Of a stretch of DNA of 64,000 nucleotides, positions 45,947-55,252 are shown in pieces. A program made the position numbers and the translations under genes. Source of the stretch: Flavobacterium yafengii (GTDB taxonomy: Bacteria > Bacteroidota > Bacteroidia > Flavobacteriales > Flavobacteriaceae); NCBI RefSeq assembly GCF_030010375.1, contig NZ_JASCRY010000001.1:248001-312000 (forward strand), written 5' to 3'. The notes under the pieces were generated by a model. That model saw nothing but the letters and a program-made list of their open reading frames with translations, did not search any database and was not told where the DNA came from. Numbering within the stretch: position 1 is the first letter of the stretch; every line of letters starts with the position of its first letter.

Positions 45947-46489
45947 ATGACAAAGAATAGCTTTTTAGAAGATTCCAAATCATTATTGGTGATTATTATC
46001 CTATTTTTTTCAAGTTGCCTACTTGCACAACAAAACACGCCAACTCCTAAAACTCAAAATCAGTTTTGGAGAAATGTACAATTTGGAGGCGGAATTGGTT
46101 TAGGCTTTGGTTCTGGTTATACGGACATTGCATTGGCACCAAGTGCTATCTATAATTTCAATGAATATGCAGCTTTGGGTGTTGGCTTACAATATAAATA
46201 TTTAAAACAAAGAGATTATTACGCTTCTCATTTGTATGGCGGCAGTGTTATAGGTCTTTTTAATCCAATACATGAAATCCAACTTTCAGCTGAACTGGAA
46301 CAATTAAGGGTTAATGTAAATTTAGATGGATCCAATAGCAATTCACAAGATTACTGGAATACGGGATTATTTCTTGGTGCAGGTTACCGATCCGGAAATG
46401 CCACAATTGGAGCCCGTTACAATGTTTTAAACGATAAAAATAATATTTACGGCAGTGCCTTTATGCCGTTTATCAGAGTTTATTTTTAA
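45947..46489 (+). CDS. Small outer-membrane beta-barrel protein
   Basis: The 180-residue protein begins with a hydrophobic signal (about 12-28, ending LLAQQ). It continues with glycine/aromatic-rich beta strands and ends FMPFIRVYF, typical of an outer-membrane barrel. It is divergent from sucA with a 119-base shared region. Homologues in flavobacterial genomes have, as I recall, been labelled alpha-ketoglutarate decarboxylase, which nothing in this sequence supports; the label probably came from the neighbour. Function unknown. Confidence 0.75.
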   Translation: MTKNSFLEDSKSLLVIIILFFSSCLLAQQNTPTPKTQNQFWRNVQFGGGIGLGFGSGYTDIALAPSAIYNFNEYAALGVGLQYKYLKQRDYYASHLYGGSVIGLFNPIHEIQLSAELEQLRVNVNLDGSNSNSQDYWNTGLFLGAGYRSGNATIGARYNVLNDKNNIYGSAFMPFIRVYF

Positions 46490-46505
46490 TCCTGCCCCCG
46501 CCGAA

Positions 46506-46528
46506 GGAGAGGGAGAGGGAGAGGGAGA
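46506..46528. repeat. GGAGAG hexanucleotide microsatellite
   Basis: GGAGAG is repeated nearly four times just after the barrel gene stop, between convergent genes. Such a GC-rich purine tract is unusual here. Confidence 0.6.
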
Positions 46529-46549
46529 CAAAGCCGTAGAAAAAGGGAA

Positions 46550-46903
46550 TTATCGGTATTTATTTCTGAACCAGACTTTTTGCCATTCTCTTTTTAGAAT
46601 CAGAAACGCGACTTGTTCAGCGAGAATTACCAAATCAGAGCCATCAAGTTTTTTTATTTCTTCTTCAGAAACATCAATTATGTAAAGTAAATTGAGGTAT
46701 TCAGCAAATTTGTATTGAATGAGACGGTAGATTTTTTCATGCAACTGCAACTTCAATTCATTCGGAGAAATACTCAAAGGAAAATCAATTGCTTCGTTAG
46801 CCAAATTGAAATCCTTATTCATTTGTTCGATTAATTTCAAATATAAGTTTTCGCTTTCCGCTTCAATAAGCAGTAAATCGGTATTTTTTGGAACTATAAA
46901 CAT
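46550..46903 (-). CDS. Conserved-looking hypothetical protein
   Basis: This 117-residue soluble protein has no motif I recognise. It is mostly helical, with an acidic segment (DVSEEEIKKLDGSDL) and a C-terminal basic/aromatic end (LKREWQKVWFRNKYR). No signal or membrane segment is present. It stands alone; the geranylgeranyl-type synthase gene lies 160 bases upstream on the same strand. Codon use matches its neighbours, supporting a real gene. Confidence 0.65.
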   Translation of the reverse strand: MFIVPKNTDLLLIEAESENLYLKLIEQMNKDFNLANEAIDFPLSISPNELKLQLHEKIYRLIQYKFAEYLNLLYIIDVSEEEIKKLDGSDLVILAEQVAFLILKREWQKVWFRNKYR

Positions 46904-47063
46904 TTGAGGTAAGATTTTTGATTAACAAATTCAGATGTAAGATTTGGCAATAGCACTGATTTTTATTTTTGGAAGTTATGGCATTTTGAAATAGAACAAA
47001 TTATTTATCCGAAGTAAAACTTCTGCAATGCATGGCCAGTTCGCTGCTGATTGGGTCAAAAAT

Positions 47064-48038
47064 CTAAACTTTTCTTCCCATTAAATTCTCCCCAAAGGTT
47101 TTTAGTAATGTTTTTTTATCAGCACCAATATTCATTTTATCCAAAGTTTGGAAAGCCTTAAAAGTAAAATCCTGAATCGCATCTTGAGTTGCTTTTGAAG
47201 CACCTGAGCTGTTAAAAAGTTCTTTTACCGTTTTGATTTTTTCAGTACTATCTTCTGGCTGTATGGAGAACAATCGTCTCAATTCTTTTGCTTCCGTTTC
47301 TTTAGAAAAAGCAACCGCTTTTAGATATAAATACGTTTTTTTATTTTCGATAATATCACCCCCTACTTGTTTTCCAAAGGTTTCCGGATCGCCAAAAGCA
47401 TCCAGGAAATCATCCTGTAATTGAAAAGCCAAACCTAAATTTAATCCAAAATCATAAATCAGATTTGCGTTTTCTTGTGAAGTTTCTGCAATAATTGCTC
47501 CCATTTTCATGGCGGCAGCAACCAAAACTGCTGTTTTATATTGAATCATTTTAAGGTATTCCGGAATGGTAACATCATTTCGTTCTTCAAAATCGACATC
47601 CCATTGCTGACCTTCACAAACTTCAAGAGCGGTTTTGCTAAATAACTTCGCTAAATCCCGAAAAACAATTGGCTCATATTGCTCAAAATATTGGTACGCT
47701 AAAATCAGCATGGCATCACCCGATAAAATTCCGGTGTTTAAATTCCATTTCTCGTGAACCGTTTCCTTCCCTCTTCGCAAAGGCGCATCATCCATAATAT
47801 CATCATGAACCAAGGAGAAATTATGAAATACTTCTACTGCCAAAGCTGCCGGCAACGCTTTCTTATAATCTGCATCAAAAACCTCGGCACTCATTAACGT
47901 AAGTACCGGACGCATTCTTTTACCTCCAAGATCTAGAATATAATGTATGGGTTCGTATAGATTTCTAGGTTCTTTGGTTTCATATTGTGATTGCAAATAA
48001 TCCGAAAGAAACTCTTGATACTGGTAAATAGAATGCAT
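47064..48038 (-). CDS. Polyprenyl diphosphate synthase
   Basis: The 324-residue trans-prenyltransferase has both aspartate-rich motifs: HDDIMDD (78-84) and LQDDFLDAFGD in the last third, plus GGKRMRPVL at 38-46. It condenses isopentenyl diphosphate onto an allylic primer to make C15-C20 or longer chains. The residues before the first motif (SLVH) do not let me fix the chain length. It may supply quinone or carotenoid precursors. Confidence 0.93.
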   Translation of the reverse strand: MHSIYQYQEFLSDYLQSQYETKEPRNLYEPIHYILDLGGKRMRPVLTLMSAEVFDADYKKALPAALAVEVFHNFSLVHDDIMDDAPLRRGKETVHEKWNLNTGILSGDAMLILAYQYFEQYEPIVFRDLAKLFSKTALEVCEGQQWDVDFEERNDVTIPEYLKMIQYKTAVLVAAAMKMGAIIAETSQENANLIYDFGLNLGLAFQLQDDFLDAFGDPETFGKQVGGDIIENKKTYLYLKAVAFSKETEAKELRRLFSIQPEDSTEKIKTVKELFNSSGASKATQDAIQDFTFKAFQTLDKMNIGADKKTLLKTFGENLMGRKV

Positions 48039-48098
48039 AAAATAAATTTTTGGCTAATTTACAGTATTCAATTTGCATTACAAACTCCCTTTTGTCCT

Positions 48099-48183
48099 CA
48101 AATGTTAAATAAATCAAAATACATTGGAAACTATTTTAGTATTCAAAGTTTCCTTATTACATTTGCAAACGAAAATTTAACAG
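48099..48183 (+). promoter_or_regulatory. Duplicated promoter-operator, copy A (yceI)
   Basis: The segment contains the inverted repeat GGAAACT (48126) / AGTTTCC (48147) with a 14-base spacer and the -7 box TACATTTG at 48158-48165. TTA stands at the -33 position. It matches copy B at 48766-48847 along its whole length. Confidence 0.8.
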
Positions 48184-48234
48184 CTACAATTTATTCCGAT
48201 TTTAAAATAAATTGCACATACAATTCAACTAATT

Positions 48235-48756
48235 ATGAAAACAAAATGGACAGTTGACTCGAGCCAATCTGACGTTCTGATAAAAATGAGACACTCAATA
48301 ATTGCTTATCTGGCAGGTTCCATAAATAAATTTAACGGACATATTGACATTGAAGATAATCAAATAGAAGATGCTTCAATCGAATTCTCTTTGGATGTCA
48401 ATAATAAAGATGCAAAACTGGAACAAATAGATACTCATCTGGGGCTGAATGATTTATTTGACATTAATAAATTTCCAATTATTAGTTTCAAGTCTACTTC
48501 ATTTGAAAAAGTTAATAAAAACATTAATTTTTTGAAAGGAAATCTAACCATAAAAAACATTACAAAAGTAGTGGAGCTTGATGCTGAATTCATTGGATTC
48601 AAAACGTATGATGGCGATCAAAAAGCTGCTTTTGAAATAACGGGTCAAATCAATCGCAAAGATTTTGGATTGAACTTTACTTCATTTAATCAAACTGGCG
48701 GTTTAGCTTTAGGACAAGACATTAAGTTTATGGCAAACTTAGAATTAACCGCTTAA
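48235..48756 (+). CDS. YceI family protein
   Basis: The 173-residue protein is a single YceI lipocalin-like barrel. It starts WTVDSSQSDVLIKMRHSIIAYLAG and holds the DLFDINKFPIISFKS and NRKDFGLNF blocks. Family members bind isoprenoid or amide-type lipids. This one lacks a signal peptide and would be cytoplasmic, unlike the periplasmic Proteobacterial type. Its promoter and operator duplicate those of the TetR gene downstream, so it is probably under the same repressor as the efflux operon. Confidence 0.92.
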   Translation: MKTKWTVDSSQSDVLIKMRHSIIAYLAGSINKFNGHIDIEDNQIEDASIEFSLDVNNKDAKLEQIDTHLGLNDLFDINKFPIISFKSTSFEKVNKNINFLKGNLTIKNITKVVELDAEFIGFKTYDGDQKAAFEITGQINRKDFGLNFTSFNQTGGLALGQDIKFMANLELTA

Positions 48757-48765
48757 GAAGAAAGC

Positions 48766-48847
48766 CAAATGTTAAATAAACATAAAATTTAAGGAAACTA
48801 TTTTGGTTTTCAAAGTTTCCAAATTACATTTGCACCAAATTTAACAG
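48766..48847 (+). promoter_or_regulatory. Duplicated promoter-operator, copy B (tetR-efflux operon)
   Basis: TTG (48803-48805) and TACATTTG (48825-48832) are 19 bases apart, a full consensus promoter. The inverted repeat GGAAACT (48793) / AGTTTCC (48814) covers the -33 element and the spacer, so a bound repressor would exclude polymerase. Confidence 0.8.
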
Positions 48848-48882
48848 TTTTAACAAATCACAACTGATTAAGAATAAAGAAA

Positions 48883-49479
48883 ATGAAAGAGAAAATTATA
48901 TCCAAAGCAAAAGAAATGTTTTTGAAACTGGGTTTCAAAAGTATAACAATGGATGATATTGCTGGTGAAATGTGCATTTCCAAGAAAACCATTTATAAAT
49001 ATTTTGCCAATAAAGAATTGTTGATAGAGGAAAGTGTTCAAGTTATTCATACAGAAGTTAATGGAATAATTGCCGAAATCACTTCTAAAGATTTTAATGC
49101 AATCGAAGAAAACTTTGAAATAAGACGAATGTTTGCAGAGATGTTTAAAGCCACTGACACTTCCCCCCTTTATCAGTTAAAAAAGCATTATCCTGAAATC
49201 CATGAAAAAGTGTTAACCTACCAAGTGGAAATGTGCCAAACTTGTTTTCGAGAAAATATTGAAAAAGGAATTTCACAAGGTTTATATCGAAATGACATAA
49301 ATATCGAGGCTTATATTAATTTTTATTACTCATTAATTTTTACGATTAATGAAAACATAAGGTCTGAAAGAGAAGTGTTCTCATTAGAAATGGAAGCTTT
49401 ACAATACCACACCAGAGCAATGGCTACCAAAAAAGGAATAGCCGAATTAGAAAGAAACTTACTTAATCCAATTACATAA
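48883..49479 (+). CDS. TetR/AcrR family transcriptional regulator
   Basis: The 198-residue protein has an N-terminal HTH (about 8-55) with the TetR pattern SITMDDIAGEMCISKKTIYKYFANKELL. A helical ligand-binding domain holding several cysteines (MCQTCFRENIEKG) follows. It is the first gene of the efflux operon, three bases before the TolC-type gene. The inverted repeats at 48126 and 48793 are likely its operators, making it an autorepressor that also controls yceI. Confidence 0.93.
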   Translation: MKEKIISKAKEMFLKLGFKSITMDDIAGEMCISKKTIYKYFANKELLIEESVQVIHTEVNGIIAEITSKDFNAIEENFEIRRMFAEMFKATDTSPLYQLKKHYPEIHEKVLTYQVEMCQTCFRENIEKGISQGLYRNDINIEAYINFYYSLIFTINENIRSEREVFSLEMEALQYHTRAMATKKGIAELERNLLNPIT

Positions 49480-49482
49480 ACA

Positions 49483-50823
49483 ATGAAAAAAATAATCATA
49501 TTACTAACCCTAACATTTGTACTTGGTGCTAATGCACAAGAAGTCAAATCGCTCACACTGAAAGAAGCCATCAACTATGCTTTAGAGAATAAAGCAGAAG
49601 CAAAAAAAGCAAAACTACAAGTGGAGAACAGTGAGTACCAAATTCAAGAAGTGCGTTCACAAGCGTTACCACAAATTTCAGCCAACGGTAATTTGACTTA
49701 TAACCCTGTAATACAAACAACCGTTATTGATGGAGCAGGATTTGGCGCTCCTGGAACAACCATTCAAGCCGCTTTTGGTCAAACATGGGTTTCAACCGCT
49801 GGTGTTTCTTTGACACAAGCTATATTCGACCAAACGGTTTTTACAGGCTTGAAAGCAGCAAAATCTACTAGAGAGTTTTACCAAATTAACGAACAATTAA
49901 CTGAAGAACAAGTAATTGAGCGCGTAGCCAATAATTATTATCAGGTCTATGTTCAGAGACAAAAACTAACTGTTATTGACAGTACGTATAAAAATACCAC
50001 TAAAGTAAGAAACATCATTAAAGGTCAATTTGATAATGGTCTAGCCAAAAAAATTGATTTGGATCGAATTTTAGTAAGGATTTCAAACATCAATACGCAA
50101 CGCCAACAAGTTTTGAATGCAGTACAAATTCAAGAAAACGCATTGAAATTTTACATGGGAATGCCAATAGAAACTCAAATCGAGATTCCACAAACGGCAT
50201 TTGAAGTAAGTCCACAATCGTTGTCAGAAATTCCAAATACAGCAAACAGAACAGAATATTTGCTTTTGAAAAAACAAGAACAACTTTTATTTTATCAAAA
50301 AAAGGCTGTTGAAGCGGGTTATTACCCAACATTATCATTAAACGCAGGATATAATTATATTGGTCAGGGGCCCGTAATGCCTCTTGGAGGGAAACCATCT
50401 GACGGCGTATATTGGTCAGATTTCTCTTCTATTGGTTTGAATTTAAAAGTGCCCATTTTTACAGGATTTAGCACTCGTGCCAAAGTAAGACAAGCCGATA
50501 TTGATTTGAGAACCATAAAAGAAGACCTCAACGATACAAAATTATCTCTTGACTTAGCTTTCGCCAATGCAAAAACTCAAATTGACAATAGCTTAACCAC
50601 TATCAACAATCAAAGAGAAAATGCGCAATTAGCTAAAGAAGTTTTAGACAACACCAGAAACAATTATGTACAGGGCTTAGCCTCATTAACTGATTTACTG
50701 GATGCAGAAAACTCATTGACTGAAGCGCAAAACAACTACACATCTGCAATCCTAGACTACAAACTAGCAGAAATACAATTAATCAAATCAAAAGGCGAAT
50801 TAAAAACACTTATAAATAACTAA
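49483..50823 (+). CDS. TolC family outer-membrane efflux protein
   Basis: The 446-residue protein begins with a signal peptide (MKKIIILLTLTFVLGANAQ). It shows the two-fold repeated OEP architecture of long coiled-coil hairpins and short barrel strands; repeats start near LTLKEAINYALENKAEAKKA and in the LSLDLAFANAKTQIDNSLTT region. It should form the trimeric outer-membrane exit duct for the RND pump encoded downstream. It begins three bases after the tetR stop and ends five bases before the adaptor gene. Confidence 0.95.
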   Translation: MKKIIILLTLTFVLGANAQEVKSLTLKEAINYALENKAEAKKAKLQVENSEYQIQEVRSQALPQISANGNLTYNPVIQTTVIDGAGFGAPGTTIQAAFGQTWVSTAGVSLTQAIFDQTVFTGLKAAKSTREFYQINEQLTEEQVIERVANNYYQVYVQRQKLTVIDSTYKNTTKVRNIIKGQFDNGLAKKIDLDRILVRISNINTQRQQVLNAVQIQENALKFYMGMPIETQIEIPQTAFEVSPQSLSEIPNTANRTEYLLLKKQEQLLFYQKKAVEAGYYPTLSLNAGYNYIGQGPVMPLGGKPSDGVYWSDFSSIGLNLKVPIFTGFSTRAKVRQADIDLRTIKEDLNDTKLSLDLAFANAKTQIDNSLTTINNQRENAQLAKEVLDNTRNNYVQGLASLTDLLDAENSLTEAQNNYTSAILDYKLAEIQLIKSKGELKTLINN

Positions 50824-50828
50824 TAAAA

Positions 50829-51890
50829 ATGAAAAAAAATATACTAATCATAGTAGCAATCGTAGCAGCTTTAGGCGTTATCGCATATACTTTAATGAAT
50901 AACAAAAAAGAAAACGAAGCTAAAACAGCAATTGTAGCCGAGAAAAACGCCAGTGTTTCCGTAAAAGTTGCAACGGTAAAAATCGAAGAAGTTTCTCTTG
51001 ACTTTTCTGCCAATGGAAATTTTGCACCACTTCAAGAATTAAGTTTTTCTGCTGAGAAACCAGGAAGAGTGGTTCGCGTTTTAGTTGAAGAAGGAGACAG
51101 AGTAAGAATCGGTCAGACTTTAGCAATTGTAAGAAGCGAACAAATTTCGGCTGACTTGCAAACTGCACAAGCTACTTATCAAAATGCATTAACGGATTAC
51201 AGCCGTTTTGAAAATGCTTTTAAAACTGGTGGTGTGACTAAACAACAATTAGACCAAGCCAAATTAAATTTGGTAACTTCAAAATCAAGATTACAACAAG
51301 CAAAAGTTAATATCGGCGATACCAATATCAAAGCGACTATTAACGGAATTGTAAACAAAAAATACATTGAACCAGGATCAGTTCTTGGCGCTGCAACGCA
51401 AATGTTTGACATTGTAAATGTTTCAAAATTGAAATTGAAAGTAAATGTTAACGAAAATCAAGTTGCAGGTTTAAAATTAGGCAACACGATTAACGTAAAA
51501 GCAAGTGTATATCCTGAGGCTACATTCTCTGGAAAAATCACATTCATCGCGCCAAAAGCAGATGCAAGTTTGAACTTTCCAGTAGAAATAGAAATTGCTA
51601 ATAACGCTTCAAATGATTTGAAAGCCGGAATGTACGGAACTGCTGAATTTGCTTCAAACCAACAAAAACAATCGTTGATGATTGTTCCTAGAAATGCTTT
51701 TGTAGGAAGTGTGAGCAGCAACGAAATATTTGTAATCGAAAATGGAACTGCTAAACTGAAAACGGTTACAGCTGGAAGAATTCTTGGTGATAAAGTAGAA
51801 ATTTTAAACGGACTTTCCGATGGTGAAACTGTAATTGTTACAGGTCAAATCAACCTTCAAGACGGATCTAAAGTGGACGTTATAAAATAA
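50829..51890 (+). CDS. RND efflux periplasmic adaptor
   Basis: The 353-residue membrane-fusion protein is anchored by an N-terminal hydrophobic segment (4-24) without a lipobox. It has split lipoyl halves around a coiled-coil hairpin (RVVRVLVEEGDRVRIGQTLA and the INGIVNKKYIEPGSVL block), a beta-barrel and a membrane-proximal domain. It bridges the RND pump and the TolC-type channel. A 77-base gap with short degenerate repeats separates it from the pump gene. Confidence 0.95.
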   Translation: MKKNILIIVAIVAALGVIAYTLMNNKKENEAKTAIVAEKNASVSVKVATVKIEEVSLDFSANGNFAPLQELSFSAEKPGRVVRVLVEEGDRVRIGQTLAIVRSEQISADLQTAQATYQNALTDYSRFENAFKTGGVTKQQLDQAKLNLVTSKSRLQQAKVNIGDTNIKATINGIVNKKYIEPGSVLGAATQMFDIVNVSKLKLKVNVNENQVAGLKLGNTINVKASVYPEATFSGKITFIAPKADASLNFPVEIEIANNASNDLKAGMYGTAEFASNQQKQSLMIVPRNAFVGSVSSNEIFVIENGTAKLKTVTAGRILGDKVEILNGLSDGETVIVTGQINLQDGSKVDVIK

Positions 51891-51960
51891 GTCTTAAAGT
51901 CGAAAGTCTTAAAGCCATAAAGAAACCGCTTAAAGCCTAAAGCTTAAAGCCTAAAGCAAA
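51891..51960. repeat. Short degenerate tandem repeats in the efflux operon
   Basis: Variants of CTTAAAG and CCTAAAG recur about seven times between the adaptor and pump genes. They do not alter a reading frame. Confidence 0.6.
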
Positions 51961-51967
51961 GAAAAAA

Positions 51968-54900
51968 ATGAAATTAGCAGAAATATCTATAAAACGTCCT
52001 TCATTAGTAATCGTATTATTTACGATTCTAACATTAGGAGGACTGTTCAGTTACAGCCAATTGGGCTACGAATTGATTCCAAAATTCGAAACCAATGTAA
52101 TTACTGTTGCCACTATTTACCCTGGAGCATCTCCAAGTGAGGTAGAAAATACGGTGACTAAAAAAATTGAAGATGCGATTGCATCCTTAGAAAATATTAA
52201 AAAAATAGACTCTAAGTCCTACGAAAGTTTGTCAACAGTATCTATTACATTGACCTCTTCGGCTGATGTTAATATCTCTATGAACGATGCGCAACGTAAA
52301 ATAAATGCTATTCTTAGTGATTTACCGGATGATGTTGAAACGCCTTCGTTGAGTAAATTTTCCTTAAGCGATTTACCAATTATGACTATTGGTGCCAACG
52401 GAAAAATGGATGAAGTTGCTTTTTACGACTTAATTGATAAAAAATTAGCACCCGTTATTTCTCGAGTAGAAGGTGTGGCACAAGTAAATATTATTGGTGG
52501 ACAAGAAAGAGAAATTCAAGTCAATCTTGATGCTGTAAAAATGCAAGGCTACGGACTTTCTGTTCCACAAGTGCAACAAAATATTTTATCTTCTAATTTG
52601 GATTTTCCAACAGGAAATATTCAAACTCGTGAGCAGAAAATATTAATTCGTTTGGCCGGAAAATATAAAAATGTTGACGAATTAAGAAACTTGGTCGTAT
52701 CATCTAAAAACGGAATCCAAGTTCGTTTACGCGATATTGCTGATGTTCAAGATACTCAAAAAATCACTGAAAAAGTAGCGCGTATCAATCAAAAAAGCGC
52801 GATTATTTTACAAATTATTAAACAATCGGATGCCAATGCGGTTGCGGTAAGTGAAGAATTAGTTAAAACAATTGCTAAACTGGAAACCGATTATAAAGCC
52901 AATGGTCTACAATTAGAAATCGCTAAAGACAGTACTATTTTTACACTCGAGGCTGCTGATGCAGTTGTGCACGATTTACTTATTGCGGTACTTTTGGTTG
53001 CGCTTGTGATGTTGTTTTTCTTGCACAGTATTAGAAACTCGTTGATTGTAATGGTTTCTATTCCTGCTTCATTAATTGCTACTTTCATAGGAATTTATTT
53101 GATGGGATATACTTTAAACTTAATGAGTTTATTAGGACTTTCTCTTGTTGTAGGTATTCTTGTGGATGACGCCATTGTGGTTCTGGAGAATATTTACAGG
53201 CACATGGAAATGGGTAAAAACAAGGTTCGTGCAGCCTATGATGGAACTGCGGAAATTGGTGGAACCGTTGTATCGATTACTTTAGTAATTGTGGTAGTGT
53301 TTTTACCAATTGCGATGAGTACCGGATTGGTTTCTAATATTATTACGCAATTTTGTGTAACGGTAATTATTTCAACTTTGTTGTCTTTAGTAGCTTCATT
53401 TACAATAATTCCGTGGTTGTCTTCACGATATGGAAAATTAGAACACATTGAAGGCAAAAACCTTTTTGGAAGAATCATCCTTGGATTTGAAAGCTATTTA
53501 ACACGATTTACAAATTGGGTTTCAAGATTATTGGAATGGTCTCTGGATCATTATTTTAAAACACTGGCTATCGTTTTAGTAATCTTTTTTGGTTCTATGA
53601 TTAGTTTATTTGGTGGTGGATTTATTGGTGGAGAATTCTTTGCAGCGTCTGATAGTGGTGAGTTTTTAGTTCAAATAGAAATGCCAAAAGATGCTTCATT
53701 AGAGCAAACCAATTTCATGACGCAAAAAGCAGAAGCATTTTTGAAGAAAGAAGCGTATGTTTTTAGTCAAATTACAACAATTGGTCAAACCAGTGAAGGT
53801 CTTGGTGCTTCGCAAGCAACGGCGTACAAGTCTGAGATAAACGTTAAAATGGTTGGATTAGACAAACGTGATGAACCTGCAAATGTGTATGCTGCAAAAA
53901 CAAAACGTAAATTAGAAAAAATATTAGTTGGAGCAAAAGTTAAAACGGTTCCAGTTGGTATTTTAGGAACTGCAGAAGATGCGACTTTAGGATTAATTGT
54001 AACTGGTCCAAATGTAGAAAGCGCCATGCAATTTGCAAAAGCAGCAGAAAAAGAATTACGTACCATTCCAGGAGCAACAGAAATCGAATTGTCAGTAGAA
54101 GATGGAAATCCAGAAGTGAACGTAAAAGTGGATAGAGATAAAATGGCAGCTTTGGGATTGAGTTTGCAAACAGTAGGTATTACCATGCAAACTGCTTTTA
54201 GCGGAAATACTGATGGTAGATTTAGAGCTGGTGAATACGAATACGACATCAATATTAAATACAATGCATTCGACAGAAAAAGTATCGCTGATGTAAGTAA
54301 TTTAATTTTCATAAACGATAGTGGTCAACAAATAAAACTGAATCAATTTGCAACCGTAACCGAAGGTTCTGGACCAAGTGAATTAGAACGAAGAGACAAA
54401 TCGGCATCAGTAACTGTAAAAGGTCAGAATGTGGGTGTAGCTTCAGGAACAATTGTAACACAATGGCAAGAAAAAATTGAAAAATTAAAAAAACCAATAG
54501 GTGTAAATTACATTTGGGGTGGAGATCAGGAAAATCAAAGTGAAGGTTTTGGTACATTAGGAATTGCGTTATTAGCTGCGATTATCTTAGTTTACCTAGT
54601 AATGGTTTCGTTATACGATAGTTTTGTACATCCATTTGTGGTATTGTTTGCGATTCCGCTTTCATTTATTGGAGCAATGTTGGCTTTGGCTTTAACCAAT
54701 AATACACTGAATATATTTACTATTTTAGGTATCATCATGCTTATTGGTCTAGTTTGTAAAAACGCGATTATGCTTGTAGATTATACCAACCAAAGGCGTA
54801 AAGCTGGCGAAACGGTTAGAACAGCATTAATTCAAGCGAATCATGCGCGTCTTCGTCCAATTTTGATGACAACTATCGCGATGGTGTTTGGTATGTTCCC

Positions 54901-55144
54901 AATTGCACTAGCCTCTGGAGCTGGAGCTGAATGGAAAAACGGTTTGGCTTGGGTAATTATTGGAGGATTAATTTCCTCATTATTCTTAACTTTGGTGGTA
55001 GTTCCGGTGATTTACCAAATTATGGAAAAAGCCATCAATAGACTTTCTAAAGGAGAAAAAGTTGATTATGAAGCTGAAATGGTTGCTGATTACGTACACA
55101 CCGAATTAAGCGAGGATGGATTTAATCCAAAACATACGGTATAA
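51968..55144 (+). CDS. RND efflux pump, AcrB/HAE1-like
   Basis: The 1058-residue inner-membrane pump has the RND layout of 12 membrane segments and two large periplasmic loops. The proton-relay pair Asp400-Asp401 lies in VGILVDDAIVVLENIYRH. The GATEIELSVEDGNPEVNVKVDR block and the late MVSLYDSFVHPFVVLFAIPLS segment are family-typical. With the TolC and adaptor genes it forms a complete tripartite exporter for drugs, lipids or toxic metabolites. A terminator follows. Confidence 0.97.
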   Translation: MKLAEISIKRPSLVIVLFTILTLGGLFSYSQLGYELIPKFETNVITVATIYPGASPSEVENTVTKKIEDAIASLENIKKIDSKSYESLSTVSITLTSSADVNISMNDAQRKINAILSDLPDDVETPSLSKFSLSDLPIMTIGANGKMDEVAFYDLIDKKLAPVISRVEGVAQVNIIGGQEREIQVNLDAVKMQGYGLSVPQVQQNILSSNLDFPTGNIQTREQKILIRLAGKYKNVDELRNLVVSSKNGIQVRLRDIADVQDTQKITEKVARINQKSAIILQIIKQSDANAVAVSEELVKTIAKLETDYKANGLQLEIAKDSTIFTLEAADAVVHDLLIAVLLVALVMLFFLHSIRNSLIVMVSIPASLIATFIGIYLMGYTLNLMSLLGLSLVVGILVDDAIVVLENIYRHMEMGKNKVRAAYDGTAEIGGTVVSITLVIVVVFLPIAMSTGLVSNIITQFCVTVIISTLLSLVASFTIIPWLSSRYGKLEHIEGKNLFGRIILGFESYLTRFTNWVSRLLEWSLDHYFKTLAIVLVIFFGSMISLFGGGFIGGEFFAASDSGEFLVQIEMPKDASLEQTNFMTQKAEAFLKKEAYVFSQITTIGQTSEGLGASQATAYKSEINVKMVGLDKRDEPANVYAAKTKRKLEKILVGAKVKTVPVGILGTAEDATLGLIVTGPNVESAMQFAKAAEKELRTIPGATEIELSVEDGNPEVNVKVDRDKMAALGLSLQTVGITMQTAFSGNTDGRFRAGEYEYDINIKYNAFDRKSIADVSNLIFINDSGQQIKLNQFATVTEGSGPSELERRDKSASVTVKGQNVGVASGTIVTQWQEKIEKLKKPIGVNYIWGGDQENQSEGFGTLGIALLAAIILVYLVMVSLYDSFVHPFVVLFAIPLSFIGAMLALALTNNTLNIFTILGIIMLIGLVCKNAIMLVDYTNQRRKAGETVRTALIQANHARLRPILMTTIAMVFGMFPIALASGAGAEWKNGLAWVIIGGLISSLFLTLVVVPVIYQIMEKAINRLSKGEKVDYEAEMVADYVHTELSEDGFNPKHTV

Positions 55145-55166
55145 AACGTAATTGTTTTTAAAACAG

Positions 55167-55200
55167 AAAACCTGTTCATTTATTTGAACAGGTTTTTTTT
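55167..55200. terminator. Terminator of the efflux operon
   Basis: The 12-bp stem AAAACCTGTTCA / TGAACAGGTTTT with loop TTTATT ends in eight T. Confidence 0.88.
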
Positions 55201-55252
55201 ATGGCAAAAATCCCAATAAGAATTCCATTTTAATAATGGCAACAACTGGCTT

